The notes under the pieces were generated by a model that saw nothing but the letters and a program-made list of their open reading frames with translations, was not told where the DNA came from and made no database searches. DNA of 5,081 bases, taken from the NCBI GenBank assembly GCA_017520105.1, contig JAFWRL010000251.1, positions 1 through 5,081 of the forward strand, written 5' to 3'. The position numbers were made by a program, and so were the translations under genes. This DNA comes from Fibrobacter sp. GTDB lineage: Bacteria; Fibrobacterota; Fibrobacteria; Fibrobacterales; Fibrobacteraceae. Shown one piece after another: positions 1-5,081 of this stretch. Position 1 is the first letter of the stretch. Every line of letters begins with the position of its first letter.

Positions 1-421
1 GGTAAACGTCAGCGGCGACGAGAAGCGGCTTCCTCTTCTTCTTGCTGCGCATCCAAAGAGCAATCTTGCCTGCGAAAGTCGTCTTACCCGAACCCTGCAG
101 ACCGACCACCATGATGCCCACCGGAGCCGGGCCGGAGAGGTTGATTTCCTTAGTTTCGCCACCCATGACGGCCACAAGCTCGTCGTGGATAATCTTCACA
201 ATCTGCTGACCCGGGGTCACGGAATTGAGCACTTCGGCGCCCATGGACTTTTCCTTGACGGACTTGACGAAGTCGCGGGTCACGTTGAAGTTCACGTCGG
301 CAGCGAGGAACGCACGACGCACCTCACGCAGCGATTCCGCCACGTTTTCTTCGGTAAGTTTGCCCTGCCCACGCAGGTTCTTGAGGGTATTTTCTAGAGA
401 ATCAGTCAGCTGTGAAAACAT
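1..421 (-). CDS. ffh: Signal recognition particle GTPase Ffh, N-terminal part (partial at left edge)
   Basis: Ffh is the protein subunit of the bacterial signal recognition particle. It binds hydrophobic signal sequences at the ribosome and delivers the complex to the receptor FtsY at the membrane. The visible 140 residues begin MFSQLTDSLENTLKNLRG at the ATG read from bases 421-419. Residues 1-85 form the helical N domain, with the typical stretch ESLREVRRAFLAADVN at 29-44. The G domain follows, with the P-loop GLQGSGKTT at 107-115 and LLVAADVY at 133-140, the start of the Ffh G2 region. The N-terminal N domain and the LLVAADVY segment point to Ffh; FtsY usually has a charged N-terminal extension. 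The rest of the G domain and the Met-rich M domain lie outside the window. No Shine-Dalgarno sequence precedes the start; instead a TATCTTTG box lies 7 bases upstream. The gene is divergent from the aminotransferase gene. Confidence 0.95.
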   Translation of the reverse strand, partial: MFSQLTDSLENTLKNLRGQGKLTEENVAESLREVRRAFLAADVNFNVTRDFVKSVKEKSMGAEVLNSVTPGQQIVKIIHDELVAVMGGETKEINLSGPAPVGIMVVGLQGSGKTTFAGKIALWMRSKKKRKPLLVAADVY

Positions 422-428
422 AGTGGGT

Positions 429-436
429 CAAAGATA
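429..436 (-). promoter_or_regulatory. TATCTTTG promoter-like box for ffh
   Basis: Read on the minus strand, TATCTTTG is followed by exactly 7 bases and then the ffh ATG. It matches the TAnnTTTG -7 element known from Bacteroidota promoters. If transcription starts a few bases after the box, the mRNA would be leaderless or nearly so, which fits the lack of an SD. No convincing TTG-type -33 element was found upstream. The assignment rests on the match and on the same arrangement before the MATE gene. Confidence 0.5.
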
Positions 437-442
437 GTAATT

Positions 443-470
443 AGACGATAGACTAGAGACGAAAGACGAG
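443..470. repeat. Four-copy 7-base tandem repeat upstream of ffh
   Basis: Four consecutive heptamers read AGACGAT, AGACTAG, AGACGAA and AGACGAG. On the ffh strand this is NNCGTCT-like, and it lies directly upstream of the TATCTTTG box. The first four bases are invariant and the rest vary. It could be a regulator binding array, an extended promoter feature or simple-sequence slippage; the sequence alone does not decide. Confidence 0.6.
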
Positions 471-529
471 AGAAATGTTGGTGAAAATGCTTGTAACTGA
501 GTCATTCTGGAGCTAGCATCCTCGAAGAC

Positions 530-559
530 GTCATCCTGAACGCGAAGCGTGAAGGATCC
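530..559. repeat. Intergenic hairpin repeat with GCGAAGC core
   Basis: The segment starts GTCATCCTGAACGCG and ends in GGATCC. ATCCT at 533-537 pairs with AGGAT at 553-557, and ACGC at 540-543 pairs with GCGT at 547-550. Between the stems, GA at 538-539 faces GA at 551-552, and the loop is GAA at 544-546. It resembles, from memory, the dispersed intergenic motif GTCATCCTGAGCGAAGCG found in many bacterial genomes. A degenerate related piece beginning GTCATTCTGGAGC lies just upstream at 501-529. This looks like a small dispersed palindromic (REP-like) element. Confidence 0.6.
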
Positions 560-576
560 AGTAAATTATATAAGGG

Positions 577-596
577 GAGGGAGAGGTCTCTCCCTC
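577..596. repeat. Perfect 9-bp inverted repeat
   Basis: GAGGGAGAG at 577-585 is the exact reverse complement of CTCTCCCTC at 588-596, separated by GT. Such a close-set palindrome may be a dyad protein-binding site or part of the neighbouring repeat cluster. It has no following T-run, so it does not look like a terminator. Confidence 0.55.
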
Positions 597-612
597 GCTT
601 CAGCCTTGGTTT

Positions 613-674
613 CCGCTACCTTTTCCGCCGCCCTGAGCTTGTCGAAGGGTAGCGGGCTTCAAACGCCAGCCCGC
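613..674. repeat. Two overlapping stem-loops around a CCCTGAGCTTGTCGAAGGG motif
   Basis: CCGCTACC at 613-620 pairs perfectly with GGTAGCGG at 648-655 and encloses CCCTGAGCTTGTCGAAGGG at 631-649. A second stem, GCGGGCT at 652-658 with AGCCCGC at 668-674, shares bases with the first, so the two are mutually exclusive or would branch. The CTGAGCTTGTCGAAG motif is, from memory, a common dispersed intergenic repeat in several bacterial groups. The arrangement fits a REP/BIME-like element. It sits about 80 bases before the aminotransferase start and could also act in the 5' leader if transcribed. Confidence 0.55.
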
Positions 675-751
675 AACGCCTGGCTTACTCGCTATCGATA
701 ATTCATTTGAAATTAGCTCAATGGTTGAAATTTTTTTTAAATTTCCCCGCC

Positions 752-2011
752 ATGCAACCGTTAAGTCAACGTACCGAAACTTTTACTGATTCCGTTATCC
801 GTCGAATGACCCGCATTGCGAATGCTTGCGGGGCGATTAACTTGTCGCAGGGGTTCCCTGATTTTGACCCGCCGGAATCGCTGACGAAGCGGCTCTCGGA
901 GGTGGCGCTTTCGGGGCCGCACCAGTATGCGATTACGTTTGGCGCGCAGAATTTCCGCGAGGCTCTGAGCGATAAGCAGTTCCATTTTAGCGGACTGCGT
1001 TACGATCCGCAAAAAGAGATTGTGATTACTTGCGGCAGCACCGAAGCGATGATGGCATCGATGATGTCGGTGTGCAATCCGGGCGAGAAGGTGGTGCTGT
1101 TTTCGCCGTTTTATGAGAACTATTCCGCAGATACGATTTTGTGCGGGGCGACTCCGGTTTATGTGCCGCTTTCGCCTGACGACTTGAGCTTTGATGCGAA
1201 CGTGCTTGAGAGCGCGATGGCACAGCCGGGCGTGAAGGCGCTTGTGCTTTGTAATCCGGCAAATCCGAGCGGTAAAGTCTTTACGCACGAAGAACTTTCG
1301 ATTATTGCATCGCTTGCGGTAAAGTACGATTTATATGTGATTACGGATGAAGTTTACGAGCATATTGTTTACGCCCCGCATCGTCATACGTACATTGCGA
1401 CGCTTCCGGGAATGTTCGAACGCACAATAGAATGTAGCAGCTTGAGCAAGACGTATTCGATTACAGGCTGGCGCTTGGGTTATGTGCTTGCTGCGGAACC
1501 GGTCATGGAACGCATCAAGAAAGTTCATGACTTTTTGACGGTGGGTGCTGCGGCTCCGCTGATGGAGGCTGCGGTGACGGCACTTCGCTTTGACGACTCG
1601 TATTATATGGGTTTGCAGGCGCATTACACGCACATGAAAAATTTGTTCACGAATGGATTGCGTGACCTTGGCTTGAACTTTACCGAACCTCAAGGTGCTT
1701 ACTTTGTACTCGTTGATATTAGTGAGTTCGGGTATGGTTCGCGCAGTTCCATGAGCGACTCTCGTAATGGATTGCGCAATGTTAGCGGAGTGCACGACTC
1801 TTGTAGTGATGCGAAATGCGCGGGGGCCATGTTGCCCGATGAACAGTTCTGCATTGATATGGCGCAGAAGGTGGGCGTCGCAGCCGTGCCTGGTTCCAGT
1901 TTTTTCCGCGAACCGGTGGACCATCTTGTGCGCCTGCATTTCGCGAAGAAAGACGAAACGCTCTACGAAGCGCTCAACCGCCTTGAAGGATTGCGAAAGT
2001 TGAAACGCTAG
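752..2011 (+). CDS. Fold-type I PLP-dependent aminotransferase (class I/II, AspC / kynurenine-methionine aminotransferase-like)
   Basis: A 419-residue cytoplasmic enzyme predicted to transfer an amino group between an amino acid and a 2-oxo acid using pyridoxal phosphate. Visible motifs are INLSQGFPDF at 29-38, GSTEAM at 95-100, NPANPSGK at 168-175, the cofactor-ring Asp in ITDEVYEH at 197-204, the Schiff-base Lys233 in SLSKTYSITGWRLGY, and the substrate-carboxylate Arg394 in VRLHFAKK. INLSQGFPDF and EVYEH most resemble the YbdL/kynurenine aminotransferase group, so aspartate, methionine, glutamine or aromatic substrates are all possible. ATG 752 is preferred over an in-frame TTG at 707, because the 15 extra residues are unlike the family and the homologous region begins just after ATG 752. 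No SD is visible; TAAATTTC at 738-745 is a weak promoter-like match. Residues 329-361 form an unusual insert rich in Ser, Gly and Arg. Confidence 0.9.
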   Translation: MQPLSQRTETFTDSVIRRMTRIANACGAINLSQGFPDFDPPESLTKRLSEVALSGPHQYAITFGAQNFREALSDKQFHFSGLRYDPQKEIVITCGSTEAMMASMMSVCNPGEKVVLFSPFYENYSADTILCGATPVYVPLSPDDLSFDANVLESAMAQPGVKALVLCNPANPSGKVFTHEELSIIASLAVKYDLYVITDEVYEHIVYAPHRHTYIATLPGMFERTIECSSLSKTYSITGWRLGYVLAAEPVMERIKKVHDFLTVGAAAPLMEAAVTALRFDDSYYMGLQAHYTHMKNLFTNGLRDLGLNFTEPQGAYFVLVDISEFGYGSRSSMSDSRNGLRNVSGVHDSCSDAKCAGAMLPDEQFCIDMAQKVGVAAVPGSSFFREPVDHLVRLHFAKKDETLYEALNRLEGLRKLKR

Positions 2012-2044
2012 TTTTTTTCCCTGTTGCGCAGTCTTTGATTTTTC

Positions 2045-2052
2045 TATCTTTG
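2045..2052 (+). promoter_or_regulatory. TATCTTTG promoter-like box for the MATE gene
   Basis: TATCTTTG stands exactly 7 bases before the MATE ATG, the same box and spacing as at ffh. A TTG at 2024-2026 lies 18 bases upstream and could be the -33 element of a Bacteroidota-like promoter. The predicted transcript would have almost no leader, and no SD is seen. This suggests the MATE gene has its own promoter although it follows the aminotransferase by only 48 bases. Confidence 0.5.
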
Positions 2053-2059
2053 CACGTCA

Positions 2060-3475
2060 ATGGTCGATGCTTTATTAAATAGATTCTATAAACCGTCGAA
2101 ATTCAAGAAGAACGGGAACGTGAAGGATGTGCTCGTGGTGGCGCTTCCGATGCTTTTGTCGATGTCGTTTGACACGTTCATGACGTTTATCGATCGATTG
2201 TTCCTCTCGAAGCTTGGTCCTGCCGAGATGAATGCGGCGCTTGGTGCGGGGGCGGTACAGCTTGCGCTCACCACATTTTTTACGGGTGCGATTAGCTACA
2301 CGACGGCGATGGTGGCGCAGCGTTTGGGAGGCAAAAAACGCTGGGATTGTGCACGCGTGTTCATGCAGGCGGTGTATCTGTCGCTGATTTCGGTGCCGCT
2401 TTTGTACTTGACTATACCTCTTGGGCATTTGTTGTTTGGACTGGAGCATTTGCCGGCCGACCAACTTGAATACCAGAAGACTTATTTTAACATATTGATG
2501 TTTGGTGGTATCATCAACTTGGTGCGCAATGCGGCGCCGTGTTTCTTTAGCGGTATCGGCGAGACGAAAATTGTGATGAAGGCAGCCTTTGTCGGGATGC
2601 TCGTGAATGTTGCCTGTAATTTTGTATTGATTTACGGGTGTGGGCCGATTCCTGCGATGGGCGTCGCGGGGGCGGCATACGGCACGCTTATCGGAAACTT
2701 GGTTTCCACGATTATCTTGTTTGCGAAGTTCTTCGGCAAAAGCTGCCATGCTCGGTTCCGCACACGGTATGCATTTGCGTTTAGCTGGCCTTTGACGCGA
2801 GAACTTCTGCAAAAGGGCATTCCGTCTGGTGTCGAAATGTTTTTGAACATGGCGGCGTTTCAGCTATTGATTTTGATGTTCCATGCGCTTGGGCCCGAGG
2901 CGGCAACGGCTTCGTCCATTATGTTCAACTGGGATATGGTGGCATATGTGCCGCTGATGGGGCTAGAAGTTGCCTCGACAAGCCTTGTCGGGCGGTACGT
3001 GGGCGCAAAAGATGGTGCCGCGGCGACGCGTTCGACTTATTCGGGGCTCAAACTCGGCTGGGGTTATTCCTTGCTGATGGGCGTTTTTTTCATTTTCTTG
3101 CCGGGCGTGTTGACGGATATCTTTAAGCCGGATGTTGCCGAGGCGACTGAGGGGGCGCTTGCGATTTTTGCGGCGGCGCGTCCGATGAGCATATTTATGT
3201 TGCGGATAGCTACATTCTATATATTTGTTGAAGTCCTGCTCGTGGTTTATGCGGGGGCGCTCCGCGGCGCGGGCGATACAGTGTGGGTGATGTTCGCTTG
3301 TGCCATCATGAACTGGTGCGTGGCGGGGGCTTTGTATGTTGCCGCCTATGTGTTCCATTTACCGGCGCATATCGCCTGGATAACGGTGGTTGCTGTCTAT
3401 AGTACGGCCCCGATTATCTTTTGGCGCCGCTGGAAAAGCGGAAAATGGCGAAAACACGTCATGAACGCCCAATAA
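2060..3475 (+). CDS. MATE-family multidrug/toxin efflux transporter
   Basis: A complete 471-residue inner-membrane protein, the usual MATE length, predicted to export cationic drugs or metabolites in exchange for Na+ or H+. It is strongly hydrophobic, with about 12 membrane segments in two homologous six-helix lobes, the second beginning near residue 250. Each lobe carries its repeated MATE motif: SGIGETKIVM at 164-173 and GALRGAGDTVWVM at 399-411. GVAGAAYGT at 201-209 and TSLVGRYVGAKD at 307-318 are further family-like stretches. The C-terminus is short and basic (RRWKSGKWRKH), consistent with a cytoplasmic tail. The ATG at 2060 lies directly behind a TATCTTTG box and before the first membrane segment. 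Substrate and coupling ion cannot be read from the sequence. A role linked to the neighbouring genes is not evident. Confidence 0.92.
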   Translation: MVDALLNRFYKPSKFKKNGNVKDVLVVALPMLLSMSFDTFMTFIDRLFLSKLGPAEMNAALGAGAVQLALTTFFTGAISYTTAMVAQRLGGKKRWDCARVFMQAVYLSLISVPLLYLTIPLGHLLFGLEHLPADQLEYQKTYFNILMFGGIINLVRNAAPCFFSGIGETKIVMKAAFVGMLVNVACNFVLIYGCGPIPAMGVAGAAYGTLIGNLVSTIILFAKFFGKSCHARFRTRYAFAFSWPLTRELLQKGIPSGVEMFLNMAAFQLLILMFHALGPEAATASSIMFNWDMVAYVPLMGLEVASTSLVGRYVGAKDGAAATRSTYSGLKLGWGYSLLMGVFFIFLPGVLTDIFKPDVAEATEGALAIFAAARPMSIFMLRIATFYIFVEVLLVVYAGALRGAGDTVWVMFACAIMNWCVAGALYVAAYVFHLPAHIAWITVVAVYSTAPIIFWRRWKSGKWRKHVMNAQ

Positions 3476-3486
3476 TCCCCTGGTTT

Positions 3487-3501
3487 GGGACGTTTCGTTC
3501 C
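3487..3501 (+). terminator. Weak possible terminator hairpin after the MATE gene
   Basis: GGGAC and GTTCC can form a 5-bp stem, including one G-U pair, around a 5-base loop 11 bases after the MATE stop. The following GTTATTTCT is only moderately T-rich. A poor intrinsic terminator at best; it is listed because nothing better separates the MATE and xylanase transcripts. Confidence 0.2.
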
Positions 3502-3531
3502 GTTATTTCTCTCCAAATGTAAAGTAAATAC

Positions 3532-3569
3532 TGTTGTTTTTTGCAACAACAAAGTTTTGCTTTGCAAAG
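3532..3569. promoter_or_regulatory. Candidate operator region: paired TTGCAA sites and palindromes
   Basis: TTTGCAA occurs at 3540-3546 and again at 3561-3567, 21 bases apart, which is two helical turns. The second copy is the centre of a perfect 10-base palindrome, CTTTGCAAAG at 3560-3569. The first lies within an inverted repeat, TGTTG at 3532-3536 with CAACA at 3544-3548. The region precedes the likely xylanase promoter, so a dimeric regulator binding two sites on one helix face is a reasonable guess. The regulator is unknown. Confidence 0.35.
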
Positions 3570-3591
3570 TCTCATTTTTGGGGATTGCTCA

Positions 3592-3599
3592 TATATTAG
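3592..3599 (+). promoter_or_regulatory. Possible -10/-7 element for the xylanase gene
   Basis: TATATTAG differs at one base from the TAnnTTTG pattern and also contains TATATT, a passable sigma-70-like -10. It lies 31 bases before the xylanase ATG, giving a leader of about 25 bases that includes the SD. No well-spaced -35 or -33 element is convincing. Confidence 0.35.
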
Positions 3600-3617
3600 A
3601 GGTAGTAAATCTAAATG

Positions 3618-3624
3618 TGAGGAG
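3618..3624 (+). promoter_or_regulatory. Shine-Dalgarno sequence of the xylanase gene
   Basis: TGAGGAG ends 6 bases before the ATG at 3631 and is complementary to the usual 16S rRNA 3' end. It fixes this ATG as the start and contrasts with the SD-less starts of the other three genes in the window. Confidence 0.8.
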
Positions 3625-3630
3625 TACATT

Positions 3631-5081
3631 ATGAAAAAACTATCCAAAATGTCAAAAGCTGGCGTGATGCTTGCGATGGCGTTTGGCATGGCTACCGCAG
3701 CTTACGCGGCTGATGCTTGTAATGACAATATGGGTCATTCTGGAAACGGCTCGCAGGTGAGCGGAAACAGAGTTGGTTCCATCGGTGGAACCCCGTGGGG
3801 CTTTGAACAGTGGTATCAGGGCGGAAACGCTTCCATGACCTACTACAACAACGGTACGTTCAAGGCCAACTGGAGTGGTTCTAGCGACTACTTGGCTCGT
3901 GTGGGTTACCAGTATAATGGTAACGGCATTAGCCACAAGACGAAAAAATTTGCAGTCGATTATAAGTACACCAAGACTGGTAACGCCCAGTACGGCTATA
4001 TCGGTATTTACGGTTGGACCAAGAACCCGGAAACGGAATACTACATCGTGGATGACTGGTTCAGCAAGCCGAGTGAACAGTACATCGGTGAAAAGTTCGG
4101 CGAAATCACCGTTGATGGCGCCAAGTACACCATCCACGCCTTCCTTCGCCAGCAGGAACCTTCCAAGTCGGGCACTTCCACGTTCGTGCAGTTCTTCAGC
4201 GTTCGTGAAACTCCGCGTCAGTGCGGCCACATCGACATTTCTGCACACTTCAACAAGTGGGACGAACTCTTTACGGGTCAGAACAAGCAGCTCCGCGGTT
4301 CCAAGGGCGGTGGCTCTGCTCAGCTCAAGTTCGGTAACGTGACCGAAGTGATGCTTATGACCGAAGCCGGTGGTAACGCTACGGGTTCCGTGGACTACAC
4401 CTACTTCGACATGACTGACAACGCCAAGGATTCTCCGACTTCTTCTGCTTCTACGCCGAAGTCCAGTGCTGCTGAGGCCAAGTCCAGCTCTTCTAAGGGT
4501 GGCAATTCTACTGGCACGATCGACGCCTGTAAGGACCAGATGGGCCATGAAGGCAAAGAAACGAGAACCCAGGGCCAGAACAATTCCAGCGTGACGGGTA
4601 ACGTCGGTAGCTCTCCTTACCACTACGAAATCTGGTATCAGGGTGGCAATAACTCCATGTCGTTCTACGACAACGGTACTTACAAGGCCAGCTGGAACGG
4701 CACCAACGACTTCCTTGCCCGTGTTGGCTTCAAGTACGACGAAAAATCGACATACGATGATGTTGGTCCCATCGATGCTTACTTCAGCTGGAAAAAGCAA
4801 GATAGTGCCGGTGGCTACAACTACATCGGTATCTACGGTTGGACGGTTGATCCGCTTGTTGAATACTACATCGTTGATGACTGGTTCAGCGAACCGGGTC
4901 CGAACCTCTTGGGCCAGAAGAAGGGTGAGTTTACTGTTGATGGTGCAACCTACGAAATTTACCAGAACACCCGTAACAATGCACCTTCTATCAAGGGTAA
5001 CCAGACCTTCCCGCAGTATTTCAGCAAGCGCAAGGGGGCTCGTTCCTGTGGCCATATCGACATCACGGCTCACTTCAAGAA
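3631..5081 (+). CDS. xynC: Secreted endo-1,4-beta-xylanase with two GH11 domains, XynC-like (partial at right edge)
   Basis: Hydrolyses internal beta-1,4 bonds of xylan outside the cytoplasm. 483 codons are visible and the frame is open to the edge; F. succinogenes XynC is, from memory, about 600 residues. Residues 1-26 are a signal peptide (KKLSKMSK, hydrophobic core, AYA then cleavage before A27). Domain A spans about 28-262, with nucleophile Glu136 in ETEYYIVDDW and acid/base Glu245 in LMTEAGGN. A Ser/Ala/Lys-rich linker covers about 263-297. Domain B starts near 298 with nucleophile Glu411 in LVEYYIVDDW; its acid/base Glu lies beyond the window. The thumb loop is visible as PSKSGTSTF (A) and PSIKGNQTF (B). 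Each domain has two cysteines in matching places (30 and 198; 300 and 473). The ATG is set by a strong SD and the signal peptide. Codon use is strongly biased (TTA, CTA and TCA almost absent), suggesting high expression. Confidence 0.93.
   Translation, partial: MKKLSKMSKAGVMLAMAFGMATAAYAADACNDNMGHSGNGSQVSGNRVGSIGGTPWGFEQWYQGGNASMTYYNNGTFKANWSGSSDYLARVGYQYNGNGISHKTKKFAVDYKYTKTGNAQYGYIGIYGWTKNPETEYYIVDDWFSKPSEQYIGEKFGEITVDGAKYTIHAFLRQQEPSKSGTSTFVQFFSVRETPRQCGHIDISAHFNKWDELFTGQNKQLRGSKGGGSAQLKFGNVTEVMLMTEAGGNATGSVDYTYFDMTDNAKDSPTSSASTPKSSAAEAKSSSSKGGNSTGTIDACKDQMGHEGKETRTQGQNNSSVTGNVGSSPYHYEIWYQGGNNSMSFYDNGTYKASWNGTNDFLARVGFKYDEKSTYDDVGPIDAYFSWKKQDSAGGYNYIGIYGWTVDPLVEYYIVDDWFSEPGPNLLGQKKGEFTVDGATYEIYQNTRNNAPSIKGNQTFPQYFSKRKGARSCGHIDITAHFK
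3712..5081 (+). repeat. Tandem duplication of the GH11 catalytic module
   Basis: Residues 28-262 and 298 onward are homologous copies. Both begin DAC, then carry WYQGGN, the Tyr-rich YIGIYGWT strand, EYYIVDDWFS and CGHIDI in the same order. The offset is 270 codons at the first Cys and 275 at the nucleophile, so small indels separate the copies. At DNA level the segments 4036-4065 and 4861-4890, around the nucleophile, differ by a single base in 30. Elsewhere the copies are clearly diverged, so the duplication is old and the active site is under strong constraint, or occasional gene conversion has acted. Confidence 0.85.

Noticed and set aside
185..437. Two plus-strand open frames of 70 codons at the left end
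   Set aside because: They lie opposite ffh, whose conserved N and G domain motifs read clearly on the minus strand.
707..751. TTG-initiated extension of the aminotransferase by 15 residues
   Set aside because: The added MKLAQWLKFFLNFPA is not family-like, there is no SD before the TTG, and ATG 752 gives the usual start.
422..751. A small RNA or tRNA in the divergent intergenic region
   Set aside because: No cloverleaf or SRP RNA-like fold could be seen; the structure present is explained by short inverted repeats of dispersed type.
761..1939. Minus-strand open frames opposite the aminotransferase
   Set aside because: Products are Arg/His-rich and low in family-like motifs, typical of antisense frames of a codon-biased gene.
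2001..2018. T-run after the aminotransferase as an intrinsic terminator
   Set aside because: Seven Ts follow the stop codon, but only a 3-bp GCG/CGC stem can form before them.
2075..3358. Minus-strand open frames opposite the MATE gene
   Set aside because: They mirror a well-conserved membrane protein gene and show no motifs of their own.
3459..3689. Minus-strand open frame of 76 codons across the MATE-xylanase gap
   Set aside because: It overlaps both flanking genes and the xylanase SD, has no SD or recognisable domain, and its Cys/Lys/Ile-rich middle only mirrors the AT-rich control region.
3652..5073. Long open frame of 473 codons on the minus strand across the xylanase gene
   Set aside because: It is codon-aligned with xynC and stays open because xynC almost lacks TTA, CTA and TCA codons; it ends exactly at the TCA codon for residue 8. 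Its product has no recognisable domain, while the plus frame encodes a clear signal peptide and two GH11 domains.

Overview
The window looks like chromosomal DNA from a Fibrobacter-type rumen or gut fibre degrader (phylum Fibrobacterota). The main evidence is the last gene, which encodes a secreted xylanase with two GH11 catalytic domains joined by a Ser-rich linker. This is the architecture known for XynC of Fibrobacter succinogenes. Two genes also start a fixed 7 bases after a TATCTTTG box resembling the TAnnTTTG -7 element of the related Bacteroidota. No mobile element, CRISPR array, tRNA or rRNA was seen.

Layout. (1) Bases 1-421, minus strand: N-terminal 140 codons of ffh, the SRP GTPase, cut by the left edge. 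(2) Bases 422-751: a divergent intergenic region holding a TATCTTTG box for ffh, a four-copy 7-base tandem repeat, and a cluster of inverted repeats that includes an intergenic hairpin with a GCGAAGC core. (3) Bases 752-2011, plus strand: a fold-type I PLP aminotransferase with an unusual insert of about 33 residues near its C-terminus. (4) Bases 2060-3475, plus strand: a complete MATE-family exporter, probably with its own promoter and almost no leader. (5) Bases 3476-3630: the control region of the xylanase gene, with two TTGCAA sites 21 bases apart and a strong Shine-Dalgarno sequence. (6) Bases 3631-5081, plus strand: the xynC-like gene, cut by the right edge. Domain A is complete and domain B still lacks its acid/base end.

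The genes do not form an obvious pathway. Ffh (membrane and export targeting), the aminotransferase (amino-acid metabolism) and the MATE exporter are housekeeping or general functions next to a polysaccharidase. The xylanase differs from its neighbours in having a clear SD, a longer leader and strongly biased codon use, all consistent with high expression. The most noteworthy signals are the two TATCTTTG-N7-ATG starts, the GCGAAGC/tandem-GA hairpin, the aminotransferase insert with its weak internal duplication, and the paired cysteines and Asp residues shared by both GH11 domains. Nothing here clearly represents a wholly new system.
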